The position numbers and the translations under genes are program-made. A stretch of 64,000 bases of DNA. Source: Bacteroides caecigallinarum. GTDB lineage: Bacteria > Bacteroidota > Bacteroidia > Bacteroidales > Bacteroidaceae. The stretch is from the NCBI RefSeq assembly GCF_021531075.1, contig NZ_JADYTJ010000009.1, forward strand, positions 1-64,000, in the 5' to 3' direction. The notes beneath the pieces were generated by a model, which ran no database searches, was not told the DNA's origin, and was given only the letters and a program-made list of their open reading frames with translations. This document shows, piece after piece, positions 7,982 to 17,362 of the stretch. Each line of letters begins with the position of its first letter. Position 1 is the first letter of the stretch.

Positions 7982-8848
7982 ATGAAAAAAGGTACAGCTC
8001 TTATGGTATTGGCTGCTGCAGCCGGACTTGCTTCATGCGGTCAAAGCGGTGCTCCTAAAGCAAACATGAAAAGTGACGTTGACACACTTTCATATATGGT
8101 GGGAGTTAGCAATTCTCAAGGTTTAAAAGATTATGTTGTAGGTCGTCTTGGTGTTGACACTACTTACATGGCAGACTTCATCAAAGGTATCAAAGAAGGT
8201 ATGAAGAGTACTTCTGCAAAGGAAAAGGCTTATATGGCAGGTATGCAGATTGGTCAGCAAGTTAGTGGCGATATGTACGATGCCATCAACAACCAGTTAT
8301 TTGCAGGTGACTCTACAACAACAATGAGCAAAGAAAACTTCCTGGCAGGATTCATCGCTGCAGTAGAAGAAAACAGCCTTGTTACTCCAGACTCTGCTTC
8401 TGTATACGTACGTACTAAATCTGAAGAAATCAAGACTAAAGCTCTTGAAGCTAAATATGGCGAATATAAGAAGGAAAACGAAGAGTTCCTTGTAAATAAC
8501 AAGAGCAAAGATGGTATCAAGGTTACTGAAAGCGGACTTCAGTACAGAATCATCAAAGAAGGTAAAGGTGCTATCCCAACTAAAGATTCTAGAGTAAAAG
8601 TACACTACAAAGGTACTATGATTGATGGTACTGAGTTCGACAGCTCATACGAACGTAAAGAACCTACTACATTCCGTGCAGATCAGGTTATCAAAGGTTG
8701 GACTGAGGCTCTTACTATGATGCCTGTAGGTTCTAAATGGGAACTTTATATTCCACAAGAACTCGGTTACGGTTCTCGCGAAGCTGGTAAAATCAAACCT
8801 TTCTCTACTTTGATTTTCGAAGTTGAACTTATCAGCATTGAGAAATAA
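7982..8848 (+). CDS. FKBP-type peptidyl-prolyl isomerase, lipoprotein
   Basis: A 288-residue FkpA/Mip-like isomerase with a lipoprotein signal ending LAAAAGLASC (Cys19), so it is anchored in the envelope. Residues about 30-180 form the helical N-terminal domain with SYMVGVSNSQG and YMAGMQIG repeats. Residues about 195-287 form the FKBP domain with VKVHYKGTMIDGT, FDSS and QELGYGSREAG. Codon use is strongly biased to preferred codons, which suggests high expression. It probably shares a transcript with the upstream isomerase. Known relatives assist folding of outer-membrane and periplasmic proteins. Confidence 0.92.
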   Translation: MKKGTALMVLAAAAGLASCGQSGAPKANMKSDVDTLSYMVGVSNSQGLKDYVVGRLGVDTTYMADFIKGIKEGMKSTSAKEKAYMAGMQIGQQVSGDMYDAINNQLFAGDSTTTMSKENFLAGFIAAVEENSLVTPDSASVYVRTKSEEIKTKALEAKYGEYKKENEEFLVNNKSKDGIKVTESGLQYRIIKEGKGAIPTKDSRVKVHYKGTMIDGTEFDSSYERKEPTTFRADQVIKGWTEALTMMPVGSKWELYIPQELGYGSREAGKIKPFSTLIFEVELISIEK

Positions 8849-8860
8849 TTATTTCACAAA

Positions 8861-8911
8861 GGATATAAAAAAATCCGGTAGAAAATCAATTCTACCGGAT
8901 TTTTTATATCC
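8861..8911. terminator. Bidirectional terminator between FKBP lipoprotein and Na/Pi symporter genes
   Basis: A long nearly perfect inverted repeat: the core ATCCGGTAGAA / TTCTACCGGAT is flanked by A and T runs on both sides, so it can terminate both convergent transcripts. Confidence 0.9.
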
Positions 8912-8913
8912 TT

Positions 8914-10605
8914 TTACTTCTTTTCTTTTATATCAGTGTGAGCCTCAACGACATTCACCACATAGTCACCAAGTTTTTCACACTCGGCAATAATATCCAT
9001 GTAGTGAACCCCCATCTGATAATCATACTCCTTATTATTTACATCAACAACATTCTGACCTTTAAGCCTATTTCTGTAATTATTTATTTCATTTTCCAAG
9101 TTGAATGAACAATTCACATCAACAGTATGATGAGTATCTTCAACCAACTTTATCATTTGGGACAAAGCTTCATCTGTCAGCTGCATCATCTGATGTATAT
9201 GATCGTATTGTGCATTGGTAAAATCATCGTTTCCTCTATTCTTGCGATTAATGGTACGGGCTATATTATAGCAACTATCTCCAATGCTCTCTATTTCCGT
9301 AACCTCTCGAAGCATTCCCCGTATCTGAACCTTACTTTCGGAACTCAATCTTCCTTCTGATACCTGATTAAGATATTTAGCTATCTCCAGCTCCATATTG
9401 TCACTGATATTCTCATATTTCTCTATTCGGCTGAAAAGTTTATTGAATTCAGACTCATTCTTAACATGAAGCAAGTCACGAACCATACCGAACATTCTCT
9501 GTATACGTTCTGCAAAAAGATTAATTTCCTTTCTTGCCTGAAGAATAGAAAGTTCGGCAGTTGACAACATACCACCTGAAATAAACTGAAGACGATATTC
9601 TTCTTCCTGCTCCTTCTGAGGGATAATACTACACACTGTTTTCTCTATAAACTTGACAAACCATATTAGAATCAGCACATTACAGATATTGAAACAAGTA
9701 TGGAAGGCAGAAAGTTTGAATGACACCGCCACACCTCCTGCATCAGAGATATTCATAAAGTCGGAAACAATCCATTCCACCATAGAAAGGAATGGTCTGA
9801 ACAGTATAAGCACCCAAACAACTCCGAAAATATTGAACATGAGATGAGCCATAGCAGCCCGTCTGGCCTGTGTATTAGCTGTCAGAGCAGCAAGGTTTGC
9901 TGTTATGGTAGTTCCAATATTTTCCCCCAATACAAGTGCTGCACCAAGTTCAAAACTTATCCATCCATTAGCACACATAATTAATGTAATTGCCATAGTT
10001 GCTGCCGATGCCTGGACTATCATTGTAAGGACAGTACCAATCAGTACAAACAGCAATACAGATATAAAGCCCATGTCTGTGTAGTTCTGTACGAAAGCTA
10101 ACATATCCGGATTATGACTCAAGTCTGGAGCATTAGTCTTCAGCAGATTAAGTCCCATAAAAAGGAAGGCAAAGCCAAAAATAAATTCTCCTACAGACTT
10201 GCGTGAGCTTTTCTGAGAAAACAGCAAAGGAATACCAAAGGCCAACAAAGGAAGCGAAAAAGCAGATATATCAACCTTAAAGCCCAAAGCAGATATAATC
10301 CACGCAGTAACTGTGGTACCGATATTGGCACCCATAATGACACTTATAGACTGTGCCAGTTCAAGAAGACCTGCATTAACAAAACTGACAACCATTACCG
10401 TAGTAGCCGAGGAAGACTGTATCAATGCTGTTATAAGCATACCGGTCAAAACTCCTGTTACACGATTGGTTGTCATCGCCGTTAAAATACTTCGCAAGCG
10501 GTCACCTGCAAATTTCTGTAAACCTTCGCTCATAATCTTCATTCCATAAAGGAACAAAGCCAAAGAGCCAAGCAACTTTAAAAAATCATAAAATGAATAT
10601 TCCAT
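8914..10605 (-). CDS. Sodium/phosphate symporter with a PhoU-like C-terminal domain
   Basis: Inner-membrane Na+/Pi cotransporter of the NptA/YjbB (PNaS) family, 563 residues. Residues about 1-335 hold the transmembrane helices and the two inverted QSSSATT / QASAATM repeats that form the transport site. Residues about 350-555 are soluble, helical and PhoU-like, the usual arrangement in bacterial members. The gene is divergent from the nucleoside kinase. About 73-97 bases upstream of its ATG are GTAACA-type 11-base repeats shared with the PiT transporter gene at 42087, which suggests phosphate control. Transport direction (uptake or export) cannot be fixed from sequence. Confidence 0.92.
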   Translation of the reverse strand: MEYSFYDFLKLLGSLALFLYGMKIMSEGLQKFAGDRLRSILTAMTTNRVTGVLTGMLITALIQSSSATTVMVVSFVNAGLLELAQSISVIMGANIGTTVTAWIISALGFKVDISAFSLPLLAFGIPLLFSQKSSRKSVGEFIFGFAFLFMGLNLLKTNAPDLSHNPDMLAFVQNYTDMGFISVLLFVLIGTVLTMIVQASAATMAITLIMCANGWISFELGAALVLGENIGTTITANLAALTANTQARRAAMAHLMFNIFGVVWVLILFRPFLSMVEWIVSDFMNISDAGGVAVSFKLSAFHTCFNICNVLILIWFVKFIEKTVCSIIPQKEQEEEYRLQFISGGMLSTAELSILQARKEINLFAERIQRMFGMVRDLLHVKNESEFNKLFSRIEKYENISDNMELEIAKYLNQVSEGRLSSESKVQIRGMLREVTEIESIGDSCYNIARTINRKNRGNDDFTNAQYDHIHQMMQLTDEALSQMIKLVEDTHHTVDVNCSFNLENEINNYRNRLKGQNVVDVNNKEYDYQMGVHYMDIIAECEKLGDYVVNVVEAHTDIKEKK

Positions 10606-10677
10606 CTGATATTATTTAGGTAAGGTATAGGCAATATAAATAATATTGAGTAAATTAACTGCCAGTTCATCCAATTA

Positions 10678-10702
10678 GTAATACATATTACAATTATGTT
10701 AC
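10678..10702 (-). promoter_or_regulatory. Pho-box-like direct repeats upstream of the Na/Pi symporter
   Basis: On the minus strand the sequence reads GTAACATAATT then GTAATATGTAT, two 11-base units in direct repeat. The PiT gene upstream region has GTAACATTTTT then GCAATATGTAT. Eleven-base spacing is the geometry of known PhoB sites. The site overlaps the first codons of the divergent nucleoside kinase. That a PhoB-like regulator binds here is inference. Confidence 0.5.
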
Positions 10703-12360
10703 AAATATATTGCAAAAATAACAAAGAAACAAGAGATTTTCCAGAAGGAACTTCCCTTATAGACATTTATAATGATTTTAAACTGAACATGCCATACGGT
10801 CCTGTCAGTGCAAAAGTAAACAACAAAGTAGAAAATCTGGACTTCAGGGTATACTACAACAAGGATGTGGAATTCCTTGATATTACCAGTGCATCGGGTA
10901 TGAGAACATACGTACGTTCGCTGTGCTTCATTCTTGTAAAAGCAGTAGACGATCTTTACCCTTGTGGTACCATTTCTTTGGAACATCCTGTATCAAAAGG
11001 CTATTTCTGTAAATTACATATCGACAGAGGCATTGGCTTAGACGATGTGTCGCGTATAAAGAAAAGGATGCTTGAAATAATAAATGAAGATTTACCGATA
11101 ACAAGATACGAACAAAGAACTGAAGATGTAATAAAGATATTCCGTGAAAGAGGAATGATGGATAAAGTAAAACTTTTATCTACTTCAGGAAAACTATATT
11201 CTTTCTACTATAAACTTGGCGATACAATAGACTGCTATTACAGTAGCCTGGTACCAAGCACAGGATATATAAAGAAATTCGACATTGTGAAATATTACGA
11301 CGGTCTGCTGCTGCAAATACCAAATAAAAATAATCCTGAAAAAATAGAAGAACTTATCAAACAGGAAAAGATGCTTGAAGTTTTTCAAGAGCACCACAGA
11401 TGGAATGAGATATTAGGTATAAGCACTGTAGGAGATTTCAACATAGCCTGTAATGAAGGACATGCAATTGATTTGATAAACGTATCGGAAGCACTTCAAG
11501 AGAGAAAAATTGTAAAAATAGCAGATGAGATTTCGGCAAGACAGGAAGGACAAGACAGAATAAAACTGATATTGATTTCGGGACCTTCATCGTCAGGAAA
11601 AACCACATTCAGCAAGAGATTAAGCATTCAGTTGATGACCAACGGACTGAAACCGTACCCAATATCACTTGACGATTATTTCGTGAACAGAAAAAATACA
11701 CCTCTTGACGAAAACGGTAATCATGATTACGAATCTCTTTACGCTGTAGATTTGCCTTTCTTCAAGAAACAACTCGACACAATACTAGAAGGTGGAGAAG
11801 TGGAACTTCCAAAGTTCAATTTCGCCACCGGAACAAGAGAAAAGAGTGGTACAAAATTCAAGCTTGAAGACAATATGATTCTTATTTTGGAAGGTATACA
11901 TGCATTAAACCCGGAACTTACACCTAATATTCCTTCCGACAATAAGTATAAGATTTATGTTTCTGCACTTACAACGATATTACTTGACAAACATAACTAT
12001 ATTCCAACAACAGACAACAGACTTTTGCGTCGCATTATACGCGACTCGAAATACCGAGGAAGTTCTGCCGAGGCAACTATTGCACGTTGGTCAAGTGTAA
12101 GAGCTGGTGAAGAAAAATGGATTTTCCCTTATCAGGAAAATGCAGATGCTATGTTCAATTCAGCACTACTTTTTGAACTGGCAGTAATAAAAGACCATAT
12201 AGAACCGATACTTAGAAAAGTACCAAACAACTGTCCGGAATATTCCGAAGCGCATCGTCTGTTACACTTTCTGAGTTATTTTGTTTCCATACAGGACACA
12301 GAACTTCCACCAACATCATTACTAAGGGAATTCCTTGGTGGCAGCAGCTTTAACTATTAA
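10696..12360 (+). CDS. Nucleoside (uridine) kinase with TGS-like N-terminus
   Basis: A 554-residue cytoplasmic protein. The N-terminal 60 residues are ubiquitin-like (TGS), residues about 75-270 resemble the editing-associated domain of threonyl-tRNA synthetase, and residues about 290-500 are a phosphoribulokinase/uridine kinase domain. The P-loop GPSSSGKTTFSKR begins at about residue 296, and SLDDYFVNR follows as in uridine kinases. Known relatives are annotated as nucleoside kinase. The function of the synthetase-like half is not established. The ATG at 10696 overlaps the putative Pho-box of the divergent symporter. Confidence 0.88.
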   Translation: MLQIYCKNNKETRDFPEGTSLIDIYNDFKLNMPYGPVSAKVNNKVENLDFRVYYNKDVEFLDITSASGMRTYVRSLCFILVKAVDDLYPCGTISLEHPVSKGYFCKLHIDRGIGLDDVSRIKKRMLEIINEDLPITRYEQRTEDVIKIFRERGMMDKVKLLSTSGKLYSFYYKLGDTIDCYYSSLVPSTGYIKKFDIVKYYDGLLLQIPNKNNPEKIEELIKQEKMLEVFQEHHRWNEILGISTVGDFNIACNEGHAIDLINVSEALQERKIVKIADEISARQEGQDRIKLILISGPSSSGKTTFSKRLSIQLMTNGLKPYPISLDDYFVNRKNTPLDENGNHDYESLYAVDLPFFKKQLDTILEGGEVELPKFNFATGTREKSGTKFKLEDNMILILEGIHALNPELTPNIPSDNKYKIYVSALTTILLDKHNYIPTTDNRLLRRIIRDSKYRGSSAEATIARWSSVRAGEEKWIFPYQENADAMFNSALLFELAVIKDHIEPILRKVPNNCPEYSEAHRLLHFLSYFVSIQDTELPPTSLLREFLGGSSFNY

Positions 12361-12405
12361 AAAAAATAGCATGTGGAACACTAATGTTTCCACATGCTAT
12401 TTTTT
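12361..12405. terminator. Bidirectional terminator between nucleoside kinase and hisS
   Basis: An 18-base perfect inverted repeat with core TAGCATGTGGAA / TTCCACATGCTA flanked by A and T runs. The hisS stop codon (12397-12399) lies inside the right arm. Confidence 0.9.
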
Positions 12406-13791
12406 ATATAATAATACTTCAATCTTATCAACCTTAATAGCCTGAATCAGTTCTTCCGATGTAAGAAGAGACTGTTCGCCAGTTGTCATATTCTTCAAAG
12501 TTACCTTTCCTTCGTTCATTTCATTTTCTCCCACTATAGCTACAAAAGGAATCTGCTTGGCATTGGCATAACTCATCTGCTTTTTCATTTTTGCGCTATC
12601 CGGATAGATTTCAGCACGTATGCCTGCTGCACGAGCCTTGAACAAAATAGGAAGAGAATATTCTGTTTCCTTCTCTCCGAAGTTAACAAACAACAGCTGA
12701 GTTCCGTTCACCGCTTCCTTTGGATAAAGGTCCAACTGATTCAATACGTCGTAGATACGGTCGGCACCGAAAGAGATACCCACACCTGACATGCCATCCA
12801 TTCCGAATACACCTGTCAAATTGTCATAACGTCCACCACCGCTGATACTTCCTATCTGAACATCAAGAGCCTTCACTTCGAATATGGCACCGGTATAATA
12901 ATTCAATCCGCGAGCCAAAGTAAGGTCAAGTTCCACTTCCGATTTAACACCAAGCTGAGCCACATGCTTCAGGATAAATTCACTTTCTTCCACACCCTTA
13001 AGTCCTGTTTCGCTTGCAGCCAGAACAGTTTTCAGGGTTTCAAGTTTCTCTTCGTTCGAGCCACTCAACAGAATGATAGGTTGTAACTTGTCAATAGCTT
13101 CCTGAGAAATACCCTTCGATGCAAGTTCTGCATTCACATTGTCCAGGCCAATCTTGTCTAGTTTGTCAATAGCTACTGTGATATCTACTATCTTGTCTGC
13201 CTCACCGATGATTTCTGCTATTCCGGTAAGAATCTTGCGGTTGTTTATCTTGATGGAAACACGTATTCCGAATTTATTGAATACAGAATCAATCATCTGC
13301 ACCAGTTCCACCTCGTTGATAAGAGAGTTGCTTCCCACCACGTCAGCATCACACTGATAGAATTCACGATAGCGTCCTTTCTGAGGGCGGTCAGCACGCC
13401 ATACAGGCTGAATCTGGAAACGTTTGAAAGGGAAAGTAATTTCATCACGATGCATCACCACATAACGGGCGAAAGGTACAGTAAGGTCATAACGAAGTCC
13501 CTTCTCGCAGAACTTGCTTGCCAGTTTCACGGCATTGCGGCTCAACAGTTCCTCGTCAGTAATACCTGAGAAGTAGTCGCCTGAGTTCTGAATCTTGAAA
13601 AGAAGTTTATCTCCTTCCTCTCCGTATTTTCCCATCAGAGTAGAAAGGTTCTCCATTGAAGGTGTTTCTATCTGACTATATCCGTAGAGGTGGAAAACTT
13701 CGCGTATAGTATCGAATATATAGTTTCGTTTCGCCATTTCAACAGGCGAAAAATCTCTTGTTCCTTTCGGTATTCCCGGTTTTGTAGCCAT
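12397..13791 (-). CDS. hisS: Histidyl-tRNA synthetase
   Basis: Class II aminoacyl-tRNA synthetase, 464 residues. It starts with KGTRDFSP, the usual HisRS opening. The [19 protein letters not shown] segment is the motif 2 region, and [15 protein letters not shown] the HisA-type histidine-binding segment. Residues about 365-460 form the anticodon-binding domain. A TACTTTTG -7-like box lies on the minus strand at 13820-13827, giving a leader of about 25 bases. The gene ends inside the bidirectional terminator shared with the nucleoside kinase. Confidence 0.97.
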   Translation of the reverse strand: MATKPGIPKGTRDFSPVEMAKRNYIFDTIREVFHLYGYSQIETPSMENLSTLMGKYGEEGDKLLFKIQNSGDYFSGITDEELLSRNAVKLASKFCEKGLRYDLTVPFARYVVMHRDEITFPFKRFQIQPVWRADRPQKGRYREFYQCDADVVGSNSLINEVELVQMIDSVFNKFGIRVSIKINNRKILTGIAEIIGEADKIVDITVAIDKLDKIGLDNVNAELASKGISQEAIDKLQPIILLSGSNEEKLETLKTVLAASETGLKGVEESEFILKHVAQLGVKSEVELDLTLARGLNYYTGAIFEVKALDVQIGSISGGGRYDNLTGVFGMDGMSGVGISFGADRIYDVLNQLDLYPKEAVNGTQLLFVNFGEKETEYSLPILFKARAAGIRAEIYPDSAKMKKQMSYANAKQIPFVAIVGENEMNEGKVTLKNMTTGEQSLLTSEELIQAIKVDKIEVLLYKK

Positions 13792-13863
13792 ATTGTTTCT
13801 GATTTAATTATTTTGCTTACAAAAGTAGACAATTATTTTATAAGAAGGAAATAATCGTGAAAA

Positions 13864-14547
13864 TTACTCTTCGCGGCGTCCCATGTATATCATTATATAA
13901 TATACCAAAGTGGCTAGCGAACCAAGAGCAGCAACCACGTAAGTATATGCAGCCGACTTAAGCGCATCTTTTGCCATACCATGATTTGAGGCATTTGTGA
14001 TACCCGCACTGTTCAGCCATACCAAAGCACGACGGCTGGCATCAATCTCAACAGGCAGAGTTATAAAACTGAAAAGTGTTGTCATTGCGAAAAGACAGAT
14101 ACCTATCAGCAACAGCTGAGGAAAAGAATTGATAAGCAATATACCTGCAAGCAATATCCACGACATTATAGACGATGAGAACTGTACCACCGGCACCAGA
14201 GCAGAACGCATCTGCAGAGGAGCGTACGCACGGGCATGCTGTACTGCATGACCGCATTCGTGGGCAGCAACGGCAGCCGCAGCTACACTACATGACGAGT
14301 AAACACCTTCACTCAGGTTCACTGTTTTATTGGTTGGGTTAAAATGGTCTGTAAGCATTCCAGGAGTACTGATTACCCTTACATCGTATATACCGTTGTC
14401 ACGCAACATCTTTTCTGCCACCTCGCGCCCTGTCATCCCGTTGTAGAGAGGAACCTTTGAATACTTATCAAACTTGCTTTTCAAACTGGACTGCACTATA
14501 AAACTCACTATAGCGATTCCAATAAAAATAATCCAACTAAATACCAT
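13864..14547 (-). CDS. Zinc-dependent membrane metallopeptidase, YugP family
   Basis: A 227-residue integral membrane peptidase of the neutral zinc metallopeptidase type (YugP). The zinc motif is HECGH at 96-100 within AAVAAHECGHAVQHA. Hydrophobic segments lie at about 2-19, 120-160 and 195-220. The gene is separated by 72 bases from hisS and is on the same strand. Physiological substrates are unknown for the family. Length and motif are normal. Confidence 0.88.
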   Translation of the reverse strand: MVFSWIIFIGIAIVSFIVQSSLKSKFDKYSKVPLYNGMTGREVAEKMLRDNGIYDVRVISTPGMLTDHFNPTNKTVNLSEGVYSSCSVAAAAVAAHECGHAVQHARAYAPLQMRSALVPVVQFSSSIMSWILLAGILLINSFPQLLLIGICLFAMTTLFSFITLPVEIDASRRALVWLNSAGITNASNHGMAKDALKSAAYTYVVAALGSLATLVYYIMIYMGRREE

Positions 14548-14838
14548 ATATTTTCTATTTTATAATTATTAATCAATGAATTGATGTACAAAAACCTTGC
14601 CAAAGTTTTTATATGCAATTCAATATATTATATTGCATTCTATATTACTGACATAAACAGACTACTAAAAACCATTCCAATGTAAATAAAAATTCTTTAG
14701 AATACGCCTTGACGTTTTAGACAAAACGAGCTGTCGTTTTAACCAAAACGTCAAGGCATATTTTTTAAACATCCAGGCCTGTATAATCTGACACTTATAT
14801 ATTCTGTTATTTTATAACTTTGACATACATCATATGTA
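14548..14838. other. Intergenic region with a palindromic repeat
   Basis: AT-rich gap between two minus-strand genes. Besides the 58-bp palindromic repeat listed separately, I see a loose inverted repeat TGCAAT...ATTGCA around 14612-14636 and no coding frame with support. Confidence 0.5.
14703..14760 (+). repeat. Palindromic repeat family B, copy 1
   Basis: Outer arms GCCTTGACGTTTT and AAAACGTCAAGGC (13 bases, perfect) enclose two inner palindromes CGTTTTAGACAAAACG and CGTTTTAACCAAAACG whose starts are 22 bases apart. A second copy lies at 41831-41889 in the opposite orientation. The right end runs into a T tract. Confidence 0.85.
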
Positions 14839-16017
14839 CTACACCGATACAATAATATATGCCTGATAACGCGTAGTAGGCAGTACCGGGGTAAGCGTAA
14901 GATAACCACTTCTGATACGGTTTCCGTCATCCATATCAAGAGGATATTCGTCAGTCATCCGTTTATGAAAATCAATTGCTTCATTGTCGGAATTATAATG
15001 TTCTACGACAAACAGACCAGCAGAAGCAGAAGATACATATATATCAAAAATCATGCGAGACACTACTCCCATGTTCATTCTCATATTTATTTCCACACAA
15101 GGATGCAACAATGTTCTACCGTTCTGATTGCATAACATCATGTCTACTCCGAAATAATCTGTATAAATTCCACCTATCATCTGATTGAAAATCTCAAGTA
15201 GTTTATTTCTGACTTCATACAATGTTTCCGGCCGTATACCATATTCCAACAAGCGGTATTCTATTCGAGAATCCGACATCAGAATATTCTGTTTATAATT
15301 GCCGAAATCGTCAGTCTCGAATAACGAATAACCTGCAAAAGTGACTTCACCGTCCGGTGATGAATAAAACTCCATTGCAAAATCGCACACCTTATTATAT
15401 AGGGGTTCAGCCATAATGCATCCCTGAGTACGCAATATTCTGGAAGCCCAACCTTCGACATTCGAAGTCCAGTTTTCAGAAGAGACTCTACACAGCCCTC
15501 TGCCGCTCCCCGACCAAGGAGCTTTAAGTATTATTTTATCATACGAGGAAAGATGAATCTTCACTTCGTCCATATCATGACAACAAAAAGTTTCTCCGCA
15601 CGTTCCATCAACAGACGAAAAATGTGTTAACACATCTACACACCTTTGACGTCCGGAAAGATAACGAATTTGGTCCAATTGCTTTACATCGGGGAGAAAT
15701 CCCGACTCTACTCCTCCATTTGCCAACATATGAACTAAAGCTGGACTCCACCCCCACGGAGATATTTCACCTGATATAATATCGGCAGTAAATCTTTCAT
15801 GAAAATCTTTATTCAGTACGGAAACCTGACTACAGAAACATTCGGCAGATTCAGTATCGGGGATTTTTATCAATGTGTCGTCCGGAGCATACCAGAGCGG
15901 CAAGAAAGCCAGATCATTAGTCATTCTGAGTATCTCGGAAGGGATTTTATAATATGGAGTAAAATTGGCAAGAGCCATGTCATGCCACGGATTGAAAATA
16001 TACAATTGTTTTTTCAT
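14839..16017 (-). CDS. ATP-grasp-like protein of unknown substrate
   Basis: A 392-residue cytoplasmic protein without a family name known to me. Three features match the ATP-grasp fold: a nucleotide-loop segment ILKAPWSGSGRG ending near residue 174, an EPLYNK segment at 204-209, and YFGVDMML...HPCVEINMR at about 288-313, where D292, E309, N311 and R313 would bind Mg-ATP. The N-terminal YIFNPWHDMALAN is distinctive and may bind the substrate. ATP-grasp enzymes ligate a carboxylate to an amine or thiol through an acyl phosphate. No pathway neighbour hints at the substrate. Confidence 0.7.
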   Translation of the reverse strand: MKKQLYIFNPWHDMALANFTPYYKIPSEILRMTNDLAFLPLWYAPDDTLIKIPDTESAECFCSQVSVLNKDFHERFTADIISGEISPWGWSPALVHMLANGGVESGFLPDVKQLDQIRYLSGRQRCVDVLTHFSSVDGTCGETFCCHDMDEVKIHLSSYDKIILKAPWSGSGRGLCRVSSENWTSNVEGWASRILRTQGCIMAEPLYNKVCDFAMEFYSSPDGEVTFAGYSLFETDDFGNYKQNILMSDSRIEYRLLEYGIRPETLYEVRNKLLEIFNQMIGGIYTDYFGVDMMLCNQNGRTLLHPCVEINMRMNMGVVSRMIFDIYVSSASAGLFVVEHYNSDNEAIDFHKRMTDEYPLDMDDGNRIRSGYLTLTPVLPTTRYQAYIIVSV

Positions 16018-16078
16018 TATATGTATACACTGAATTTCTACAAAGATATACTAAAAAAATAATTTTTGCTATCTCTAG

Positions 16079-16109
16079 TTTGCAATATTATGAACAATTC
16101 GTATATTTG
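16079..16109 (+). promoter_or_regulatory. Promoter of the AAA ATPase gene
   Basis: TTTG (16079-16082), 19 bases, then TATATTTG (16102-16109): an exact Bacteroides -33/-7 promoter. It places transcription start near 16114, which excludes an upstream ATG-less extension and supports the ATG at 16132. Confidence 0.75.
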
Positions 16110-16131
16110 CACCCAAGTAAAGAATATATTC

Positions 16132-17310
16132 ATGGAGGCTTTTTACAGAACACATTCTTATTTGGTTGAACATACCAATGTACCCGTACGCAGAGATCTG
16201 ATGGATGAAATAGACTGGAGCGCACGCCTGATTGGTATTAAAGGAACGAGAGGAGTTGGAAAAACAACTTTCCTTTTACAATATGCAAAAGAGAAGTTTG
16301 GTTTTGACCGTTCTTGTTTGTATGTCAACATGAATAACTTTTACTTCTCGCAAGTAAACCTGGTTGATTTTGCTTCAGATTTTATCAAACGCGGAGGTAA
16401 AGTGCTTCTTATAGACCAGGTATTCAAACTGCCGGACTGGAGTAAATCATTACGAACATGTTATGACAGATTTCCTAATCTGAAAATCGTTTTTACAGGT
16501 TCATCAGTAATGAGATTAAAAGAAGAAAATCCGGAACTGAACGGAATAGTAAAATCTTACAATTTAAGAGGTTTCTCATTCAGGGAATTTCTTAACCTGC
16601 AAACCGGAAACAATTTCTCAAAATACACTCTTGAAGAGATACTGAACAACCACGAGCATATAGCAAAGACTATACTGCCGCATGTAAATCCGACCCAATA
16701 TCTTCAGGATTACATACATCATGGGTTCTATCCATTTTTCCTCGAGAAAAGGAATTTCTCAGAGAATCTTCTGAAAACCATGAATATGATGGTGGAAGTA
16801 GACATTCTGCTGATAAAACAAATCGAATTGAAATATCTCTCGAAAATAAAAAAATTACTATATTTACTGGCGGTTGACGGACCGGGAGCTCCAAACGTGA
16901 GCCAGCTTGCCGAGGAAATACAAACATCCAGAGCAACTGTAATGAACTATATAAAGTATCTGGCTGATGCAAGACTGATAAACATGGTTTATCCAAAGGG
17001 TGAGGATTTTCCGAAGAAACCTTCAAAAATAATGATGCACAACACAAGCCTGATGTATAGCATTTATCCGGTTAAAGTGGAGGAACAGGATGTTCTTGAG
17101 ACTTTCTTCGTTAATTCATTATGGAAAGACCATAAAATCAATAAGGGAGACAAGGGTACGTCTTTCCTGGTAGATAATGACCTGCATTTCAGGATTTGTG
17201 CTGACGGATGCAAATTCAAAACCAACCCGAATGTTTACTATGCCATGCACAAACTCGAACTGGGCCACGGAAACCAAATTCCGCTATGGATGTTTGGGTT
17301 CTTATATTGA
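16132..17310 (+). CDS. AAA-family ATPase with DUF4143-like C-terminus
   Basis: A 392-residue protein of the archaeal-type/AAA_14 ATPase group. Walker A is GTRGVGKT at 38-45. The Walker B strand VLLID ends at D95, but the next residue is Gln96 where the family normally has the catalytic Glu. FTGSS at 121-125 is the sensor segment. The C-terminal half (about 230-390) has a winged-helix-like stretch (SQLAEEIQTSRATVMNYIK) and a nuclease-like end as in DUF4143 proteins. Function of the family is not established. The start was chosen from promoter position; an earlier in-frame start would lie within the promoter. Confidence 0.82.
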   Translation: MEAFYRTHSYLVEHTNVPVRRDLMDEIDWSARLIGIKGTRGVGKTTFLLQYAKEKFGFDRSCLYVNMNNFYFSQVNLVDFASDFIKRGGKVLLIDQVFKLPDWSKSLRTCYDRFPNLKIVFTGSSVMRLKEENPELNGIVKSYNLRGFSFREFLNLQTGNNFSKYTLEEILNNHEHIAKTILPHVNPTQYLQDYIHHGFYPFFLEKRNFSENLLKTMNMMVEVDILLIKQIELKYLSKIKKLLYLLAVDGPGAPNVSQLAEEIQTSRATVMNYIKYLADARLINMVYPKGEDFPKKPSKIMMHNTSLMYSIYPVKVEEQDVLETFFVNSLWKDHKINKGDKGTSFLVDNDLHFRICADGCKFKTNPNVYYAMHKLELGHGNQIPLWMFGFLY

Positions 17311-17362
17311 AAAAACGAGAATAAAAGTTCTTATTAACTAATTATTATAATTTAGTAATTGT

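Noticed and set aside
16066-16131. N-terminal extension of the AAA ATPase
   Set aside because: It would be translated from DNA that contains the -33/-7 promoter, so the extension cannot be on the mRNA.
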